DNA from: Mucilaginibacter pedocola
Lineage (GTDB): Bacteria > Bacteroidota > Bacteroidia > Sphingobacteriales > Sphingobacteriaceae
DNA: 64,000 nucleotides
NCBI RefSeq assembly: GCF_002013915.1
Contig: NZ_MBTF01000014.1
Span: forward strand, 21,916 to 85,915
Direction of reading: 5' to 3'
The position numbers were made by a program, and so were the translations under genes. Below, piece by piece: positions 59,139 through 64,000 of this stretch. The notes beneath the pieces are model-generated. The model worked only from the letters and a program-made list of their open reading frames with translations, had not been told where the DNA came from and made no database searches. Within the stretch, counting starts at the first letter, position 1. Every line of letters begins with the position of its first letter.

Positions 59139-59918
59139 ATGAAAATTGCCGTAGCCTCCCCATCTTACCCGAAATCCATAGAAGATGGAATAGCCCAAAT
59201 AGCCAAACTGGCTAAGGATGCCGCTACTCAACAAGCCTCGGTAGTTTGTTTCCCTGAAACATACCTGCCCGGCTACCCCGGCTTTGGTGCGGAGAAGTCC
59301 ACGCCCGAAAACATGCAAGCTGCGCTGAAAAAAGTTTGCGCTATAGCAGCCGAAAACGCCATCTGCATCATCATCCCCATGGACTGGTTCGAGAACGGCG
59401 AGCTGCTGAATGTGGCTTATGTAATATCTAAAACAGGTGAACCATTAGGCTACCAAACCAAAAACCAACTGGACCCAAGCGAAGACAACATCTGGGCGGC
59501 CGGAACCGAACGCCAATTATTTGAGGTTGATGGGCTAAAATTTGGAATCACTATTTGCCACGAAGGTTTCCGCTATCCCGAATCGGTACGCTGGGCGGCA
59601 AGGCACGGCGCACAGATAGTATTCCACCCGCATTTTACCGGCAGCGATACTGTAGGTGTACAACTCACCCAATGGGGCGACAAACACAGCCCCTATTACG
59701 AAAAGGCCATGATGATGCGCGCTATGGAAAACACCATTTACTTTGCCAGCGCAGGCTACGCCACCAAATACCAGGAAGCAGCATCAAGCATTATTAGTCC
59801 GCAAGGCGAGTGTATTGCTCACGTACCTTACGGCGAAGCAGGGGTTGCTGTGGCAGAGATCGACTTGGATAAAGCAACGGGGTTGTTGGCGAAAAGGTTT
59901 AAGCCTGGGTTGGTGTAG
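59139..59918 (+). CDS. Nitrilase-superfamily C-N hydrolase
   Basis: 259 residues from the ATG at 59139; an open extension to 59061 crosses the repeat and is not used. The Glu-Lys-Cys triad is visible: FPETYLPGYPGF (Glu), YQTKNQLDPSEDN (Lys) and ITICHEGFRYPESVRWAA (Cys). These enzymes hydrolyse amide or nitrile bonds of small compounds. The subgroup with FPETYLPG and the HEGFRYPE pattern is a general C-N hydrolase; the substrate is not known. Confidence 0.88.
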   Translation: MKIAVASPSYPKSIEDGIAQIAKLAKDAATQQASVVCFPETYLPGYPGFGAEKSTPENMQAALKKVCAIAAENAICIIIPMDWFENGELLNVAYVISKTGEPLGYQTKNQLDPSEDNIWAAGTERQLFEVDGLKFGITICHEGFRYPESVRWAARHGAQIVFHPHFTGSDTVGVQLTQWGDKHSPYYEKAMMMRAMENTIYFASAGYATKYQEAASSIISPQGECIAHVPYGEAGVAVAEIDLDKATGLLAKRFKPGLV

Positions 59919-60068
59919 TATCAAGCGAACGGCCCTTCCTCCCCATGTCATCTCGAATCCCTGAAGCGGGGATAAGCGCGGAGGCGGGTGAGAGAACTTA
60001 GCGCCAAAAACATTACCGCCATGCAAAAGCATAACGTTTTAATTTTATTTGTAACAGCTTCTCATTAA
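59919..60068. repeat. GTCATCTCGA-type intergenic repeat
   Basis: The words CATGTCATCTCGAATCCCTGAAGCGGGGATAAG and GGAGGCGGGTGAGAGAACT-type vocabulary match the family of dispersed repeats also at 28771-28887 and 60585-60770. No gene is visible. Confidence 0.5.
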
Positions 60069-60572
60069 ATGATACTCGCCACCGACGTTTACTACCTTGA
60101 AGATAACACAGCAAAAGCAGTCGGCGCTCTGTTCCATTGGCAAGACAATGCTGCCAGTGAGATTATCAGCATACAAGTCGACAATATCGCCCCCTACATC
60201 CCCGGAGAATTCTACAAACGCGAATTACCGTGTATCCTGAAAGTCATAGAAAAAGCAGGACTGCATCGCATAAGCACTATCATCGTTGATGGCAACGTTT
60301 ACATTGATAATGCAGGCTCCTATGGCCTCGGCGGCAAATTGTGGGAAGCGCTTGACGGAACCATACCCGTTATCGGCGTAGCTAAAACATCCTTTAAAAA
60401 TACCGAAGAAAAAGTAATACCAGTGTTGCGCGGGCAAAGCCAAAACCCATTGTATGTATCAGCTATTGGCATGGATGTAACCGAGGCCGCCGCGCTCATC
60501 AAAGGCATGCAAGGCGAATACCGCATGCCGGATATTTTGAAACAAGTGGATACGGCTACTAAGGAAGCCTAA
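60069..60572 (+). CDS. Endonuclease V-like protein, short form
   Basis: 167 residues against about 220 for canonical EndoV. Retained motifs: ATDVYYLED (metal Asp), YIPGEFYKRELPC (the FRE-type Glu; Phe/Arg are Tyr/Lys) and IIVDGNVYIDNAGSYGLGGKLWEAL followed by IPVIGVAKTSF. The canonical DGxGxxHPR is altered: HPR reads DNA, so the conserved His and Arg of the wedge region are missing. EndoV cuts next to deoxyinosine in DNA or inosine in RNA. With the three acidic ligands retained, nuclease activity is possible, but the specificity may differ. The gene stands alone. Confidence 0.78.
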   Translation: MILATDVYYLEDNTAKAVGALFHWQDNAASEIISIQVDNIAPYIPGEFYKRELPCILKVIEKAGLHRISTIIVDGNVYIDNAGSYGLGGKLWEALDGTIPVIGVAKTSFKNTEEKVIPVLRGQSQNPLYVSAIGMDVTEAAALIKGMQGEYRMPDILKQVDTATKEA

Positions 60573-60780
60573 ATAATTTTGTCATTTCGATGAGCAACGG
60601 GCAGGAAAAGAGCGAAGGCGCGAAGAGAAATCTTCGGCACAACTGCATTCCGGCTATACAAACGCTCATACAATTCGGTAATGCATCGCGTTCATATTAA
60701 GCGTCCAAGATCTCTCACCCTCCCCTGCACGCCCCCTCGCTTCAGGGTTCGGGATGGCAAGAGGGGCTATTAAACACCAA
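60573..60780. repeat. GTCATTTCGA-type intergenic repeat
   Basis: Non-coding region with GTCATTTCGATGAGCAACGG, GCGAAGAGAAATCTT on the left and AAGATCTCTCACCCTCCCCTG, GGGTTCGGGATGGC on the right. AGAGAAATCTT/AAGATCTCT and related parts are partly complementary. It belongs to the same vocabulary as the elements at 28771 and 59935. Confidence 0.55.
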
Positions 60781-60804
60781 ACGCCGAAAGTCTCCCTTCG
60801 GCGT
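60781..60804 (-). terminator. amt terminator
   Basis: ACGCCGAA (60781-60788) pairs with TTCGGCGT (60797-60804), 8-nt loop. On the minus strand the hairpin is followed by TTTGGTGTTT. It lies 27 nt after the amt stop. Confidence 0.8.
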
Positions 60805-60831
60805 TCAGCGTTCGAAATTCATTATTCGATA

Positions 60832-62139
60832 TTATAACTTTTCGCCGTGCTGGCTGATATCCAAACCAAGCTCTTCTTCTTCTTTAGATACACGCAGGGG
60901 CGATATCATATCGGTTACCTTCAGCAGTAGCACCGAACCGAAGAACGAGAATATCGAAGTGGCTATCAAAGCCATCAGTTGTATCAAAAACAAATGTGTT
61001 TCGCCAAAGAACAAACCATTACCTGTTGCATTGCCGGGGTTTACATTCTGGCTGGCAAATACGCCGGTAAGCAGCATACCAACCATACCGCCCACGCCAT
61101 GGCAAGGGAATACGTCCAGCGTATCGTCGATACTGGTACGGGTGCGCCATTCAACTACCAGGTTGCTCACCACAGCCGATATGATGCCAATAGCCAGCGA
61201 GTGCGGTACACTTACGAAACCTGCAGCCGGGGTAATGGCCACCAAACCAACTACGGCACCAATACAGGTACCCATGGCCGATGGCTTGCGGCCGCGCAGC
61301 ATATCAAAAAATATCCAGGTAACGCCTGCAGCAGCACTCGCGGTGGTGCTTGTTGCCAGCGCCGTAACTGCCAAATGGTTTGCCCCAAATGCCGAACCCG
61401 CGTTAAAACCAAACCAACCGAACCACAGCAAACCGGTACCTATCATTACATAAGTGATACGCGCAGGCGAATGGTTAGCCTCGTTACGGCTTTTTAAATA
61501 AAGTGCCGATGCCAATGCTGCCCAACCTGCGCTCATATGCACCACGGTACCACCCGCAAAGTCGAGCACGCCCAATTTGGCCAATACGCCATCAGGGTGC
61601 CAGGTGGCGTGCGCCAATGGAGAGAAAATGAATATGGAGAACAGCACCAAAAAGATGATGTACGAATTAAAACGGATACGCTCGGCAAAGGCGCCGGTAA
61701 TAAGTGCCGGGGTGATGATAGCGAATTTTAGCTGGTACATAGCGAACAAAAGCAACGGAATGGTAGGTGCCATTTTCCAGGCGGCGTTGCCCAGCATGCC
61801 CTTCATCATAAAATAAGTTGAGGGGTTGCCAATTACTCCGCCAATGCTATCACCAAAGGCAAGGCTGAAACCAAAGATGCCCCACATCACCGTGATGATA
61901 ACCATACAAACAATGCTTTGCAGCATGGTAGAGATAACGTTCTTTTTATTTACCATACCGCCGTAGAAGAAGGCCAGCCCGGGCGTCATGATCAGCACCA
62001 GCGCGGTAGACATCAGCATCCAGGCAATATCGCCGGTATTAAACTCTGTTTTTACGGTTTTATCATACTCAACCGAGGGGAAAGCGAAGGTGAGCGCTAA
62101 AATTACAAGGATGACAAAGAATGGTAAATAACGTTTCAT
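60832..62139 (-). CDS. amt: Ammonium transporter (Amt family)
   Basis: 435 residues from the ATG at 62139. An N-terminal signal-like helix (MKRYLPFFVILVILALTFAF) is followed by the Amt core: FNTGDIAWMLMSTALVLIMTPGLAFFYGGMVNKKNVISTM, SPLAHATWHPDGVLAKLGVLDFAGGTVVHMSAGWAALA, and FPCHGVGGMVGMLLTGVFA (twin His of the channel: HATWH region and CHGVGG). It imports ammonium. PII (GlnK), which often follows amt, is absent here; a C-terminal extension (KEEEELGLDISQHGEKL) is the cytoplasmic PII-docking tail. It has its own terminator. Confidence 0.95.
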   Translation of the reverse strand: MKRYLPFFVILVILALTFAFPSVEYDKTVKTEFNTGDIAWMLMSTALVLIMTPGLAFFYGGMVNKKNVISTMLQSIVCMVIITVMWGIFGFSLAFGDSIGGVIGNPSTYFMMKGMLGNAAWKMAPTIPLLLFAMYQLKFAIITPALITGAFAERIRFNSYIIFLVLFSIFIFSPLAHATWHPDGVLAKLGVLDFAGGTVVHMSAGWAALASALYLKSRNEANHSPARITYVMIGTGLLWFGWFGFNAGSAFGANHLAVTALATSTTASAAAGVTWIFFDMLRGRKPSAMGTCIGAVVGLVAITPAAGFVSVPHSLAIGIISAVVSNLVVEWRTRTSIDDTLDVFPCHGVGGMVGMLLTGVFASQNVNPGNATGNGLFFGETHLFLIQLMALIATSIFSFFGSVLLLKVTDMISPLRVSKEEEELGLDISQHGEKL

Positions 62140-62521
62140 ATACAAAATCAACAGTCAATTGGTTTAAAACGGGCTGAAAATATAAAATTATTATGATTTT
62201 TTTATGAAAATTGAAAAATCACTACAAATTACGGGGACTTTATGGGGAAGTTAAGGTAAATAACTTTATTGCCATTGGCTTATTGAAGAGTTCACATTGT
62301 TTTAACGATCGATTTACACTAATCATAAAAACTATGAATACAATGCATGCATAATATTATCAAATTGGCTTAATGCGTGCGAAAAGATTGCGTTGATCCG
62401 GGAAGTAAACAGGATTTATACTTATTGCTGCCGCAAGCCTCCCAGCTTATGGCCAGTATGCAAATTAATCATAGTGCAAGGCGGGAAAAATATTTTGAAA
62501 AGCAGTGGCAGTAGTTCTTTG

Positions 62522-62590
62522 GTTGCGATAGTCCCGCTATGCGCTGCAAGCCCTCCTGCGTCCGGGCTTTCCGCTGCTATCGGGTTTAGG
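62522..62590. repeat. Structured GC-rich repeat unit
   Basis: Core hairpin AAGCCC (62548-62553) with GGGCTT (62564-62569). Flanks GTTGCGATAGTCCCGCTATG and CCGCTGCTATCGGGTTT have ATAG/CTAT and GCGGGA-like pairs. From memory, close copies occur in many Bacteroidota genomes; not verified here. Confidence 0.5.
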
Positions 62591-62782
62591 TAACGAGAGG
62601 CGGTGTAAATGTTCTCCCGTCATGGCGAATTTATTTCGGCAACCCACACGGCAAGTAATGTTCATGCAAAGTGGCTTTGCACTGTGGCTTATATGATGGG
62701 GTGCTGAAACAAGTTCCATTAGACTTGCAGAAGAATTAATTAACAGATTGTTGTTGATAATTTTGGCATGTTAAACATGTGG

Positions 62783-62861
62783 AAAAGATAGCTGATAGCG
62801 ATATGAATACAATTTCTAGCCTTCGAGGCTCAATGCTGATTCTGTACCTCAGCTATCTTTT
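62783..62861 (+). ncRNA. Candidate IS110 bridge-RNA structure (left end)
   Basis: AAAAGATAGCTGA (62783-62795) pairs perfectly with TCAGCTATCTTTT (62849-62861); inside lies AGCC-TTCGA-GGCT, a small tetraloop-like hairpin near 62818-62830, and the words GGCTCAAT occur at about 62827 and 62876. IS110-family elements encode a guide ('bridge') RNA in the non-coding DNA next to the transposase (established for the family); location and folding fit, but identity as a bridge RNA is inference. Confidence 0.4.
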
Positions 62862-62951
62862 TAACTTAACCCAAGGCTCAATAGTAATTTAGCTCCACAT
62901 TCGTAGTATGGAACCAGCCGGGTTAAGCGCCACATGCAACCTGGTATCGGT

Positions 62952-63986
62952 ATGGACAAATTTAAACTTTTTTGTGGCATCGACATCAGCAAGGCTGATA
63001 TCGACGTAGTGTATGGCACGGCTTCTTCCAGCCGCCATTTGAAATTGAGCAATGACATTAAAGGCATTAGCACGCTATTGAACGTCCTTTTGCAGGCGCA
63101 ACCCGGCCGAGGAGCCATCCTCGTCTGTTGCGAGAACACCGGCGCATTGATGGATAAGCTGGCCTGCATATTAAAGGGGGAAGGGATATTCCTTTGGGCT
63201 GTACACCCTTTGCTCCTTAGCTACTACAGCCTCGATATCAACCGGTTTAAAACAGATAAAGCCGATGCAAAAAAGATATTCAAATACGCCCTGGCCAACA
63301 AGGATAATGCAGTAGGTTACCACCTGCCCTCGGCCGCCACCCGCCAGCTTAGGGAACTATTTAACTGCCGAAAGAACCTGATAAAAGCGCGCTCGGCATT
63401 CGAATGCAGGATCGAGGACCATAAACAGAAGTCTTCTTTCGATGCTTTGGCTATGCATTTGGAAAAACAACTGGTCATCGTCCTGAGCGGGCTTATCAAA
63501 GAGGCAGAGAAAGCGATACGCGCAGCTATCAATGCCGACAAGCGGGTAAAAAGCATGTACCGGGTGTTGGTATCTATACCCTGCATAGGCCCGGTAACCG
63601 CATGGCACCTGCTTTTTATTACGGATTGCTTTGAAAGGTTCGACAACCATAAAGCACTTGCCGCTTTCATCGGTTGCGCTCCATACCCCAGGAAGTCGGG
63701 GACATCAGTAAAGCGGAAAGACAAAGTATCAACCAAAGCCTACCGCCCTTTAAAAACCGACCTTAATCAAGGGATCGTAAGCGTTTGCACGAGGCAGGGG
63801 CAGCTATTTTATGATTATTATCAAGCTATGATCAAAGCGAACCGGCATCATTTGTATATCCTTAACTCCATCAAAAATATCCTGCTTAAACTTGCCTTTA
63901 AACTCGTACGGTCAAACACGCTTTTTAACAAAGAAATATTCATGAAAAATAAACTATCATGGCAAAAACATTTGCATATGTCATAG
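62952..63986 (+). mobile_element. IS110-family transposase
   Basis: 344 residues from the ATG at 62952 (an alternative ATG at 62934 adds six). The N-terminal DEDD domain has FCGIDISKADIDVVYG (Asp), VCCENTGALMDKLA (Glu), FKTDKADAKKIFKYAL (Asp) and RQLRELFNCRKNLIKARSAF; the C-terminal Transposase_20 domain has LVSIPCIGPVTAWHLLF, FDNHKALAAFIGCAPYPRKSGTSVKRKDKVST (with the catalytic Ser) and LYILNSIKNILLKLAFKLV. IS110 enzymes recombine via a bridge RNA and lack terminal inverted repeats, which is why no ends are obvious. The right end lies beyond the window. Confidence 0.9.
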
Positions 63987-64000
63987 TAATCAGCATGACG

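Larger units (their letters stand above)
62140..62951. other. Region upstream of IS110-like transposase
   Basis: This 0.8-kb stretch contains no credible gene. From 62140 to about 62500 it is A/T-rich and carries the amt promoter. A structured repeat with two hairpins lies at 62522-62590 and a folded, possibly RNA-coding part of the insertion sequence at about 62760-62951. Short frames at 62393-62593 (+) and 62537-62719 (-) have no family features. Confidence 0.5.

Noticed and set aside
62393..62719. Two overlapping short frames upstream of the IS110 gene
   Set aside because: They cross the structured GC-rich repeat and have no domain, signal or start context.

Overview
The window reads as a chromosomal segment of a Bacteroidota bacterium, most likely family Sphingobacteriaceae (Mucilaginibacter/Pedobacter-like). 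Evidence seen here: the Bacteroidota-type -7 promoter box TAnnTTTG in front of many genes, few Shine-Dalgarno sequences, families typical of the phylum (DUF4294, DUF4783, FHS sugar permease, BshB1, 'PorT-like' outer-membrane barrels), and a sigma factor followed by a membrane-anchored beta-barrel protein. The genus is an inference from remembered similarity; no search was run.

Layout. 0-8.2 kb: a lipoprotein gene with two internal stops, DUF2147, YceI behind a 30-bp palindrome, an alpha/beta hydrolase, an ankyrin protein with one internal stop, a Tat-exported oxidoreductase, a peptidoglycan amidase and a pyruvyltransferase. 8.5-20 kb: MnmD, esterase-PA14, MazG, an ECF sigma/anchored barrel/barrel operon, a FtsX-type permease, NamZ (DUF1343), Fmt. 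20-27 kb: DUF3050, an IS200-like Y1 transposase followed by two nested palindromic units, Rel/SpoT, DUF4294, a glutathione peroxidase-type thiol peroxidase overlapping into bacillithiol enzyme BshB1. 27-38 kb: lysine 6-aminotransferase, D-cysteine desulfhydrase family, RluD, PabC-like and PabB, Fur, PurA, a PIN toxin-antitoxin pair, DUF2071. 38-52 kb: M48 protease, PlsY, NadC, DUF4783, GpmI, Lon, LpxR-like, ArfB, Cmk, dCMP deaminase, FHS permease. 53-64 kb: LysE, a class II Fic protein with two palindromic operators, PurF, a TIM-barrel lipoprotein, nitrilase-family hydrolase, EndoV-like, Amt and an IS110-family element cut by the window end.

Most genes are housekeeping and stand alone or in pairs; few operons are visible (sigma/barrel/barrel; DUF4294-peroxidase-BshB1; gpmI-lipoprotein; antitoxin-toxin). 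Folate genes pabC and pabB and purine genes purA and purF are present but scattered.

The unusual content is largely intergenic: many gene junctions carry short repeated 'words' in inverted symmetry, with a different vocabulary at each place but the same architecture. Other points of interest are the transposase with adjacent palindromes, the IS110 upstream region that could encode a bridge RNA, a protein predicted to cross from inner to outer membrane behind a sigma factor, a tRNA-like fragment antisense inside pabB, and two spacing classes of promoter box, one of which predicts leaderless mRNAs.
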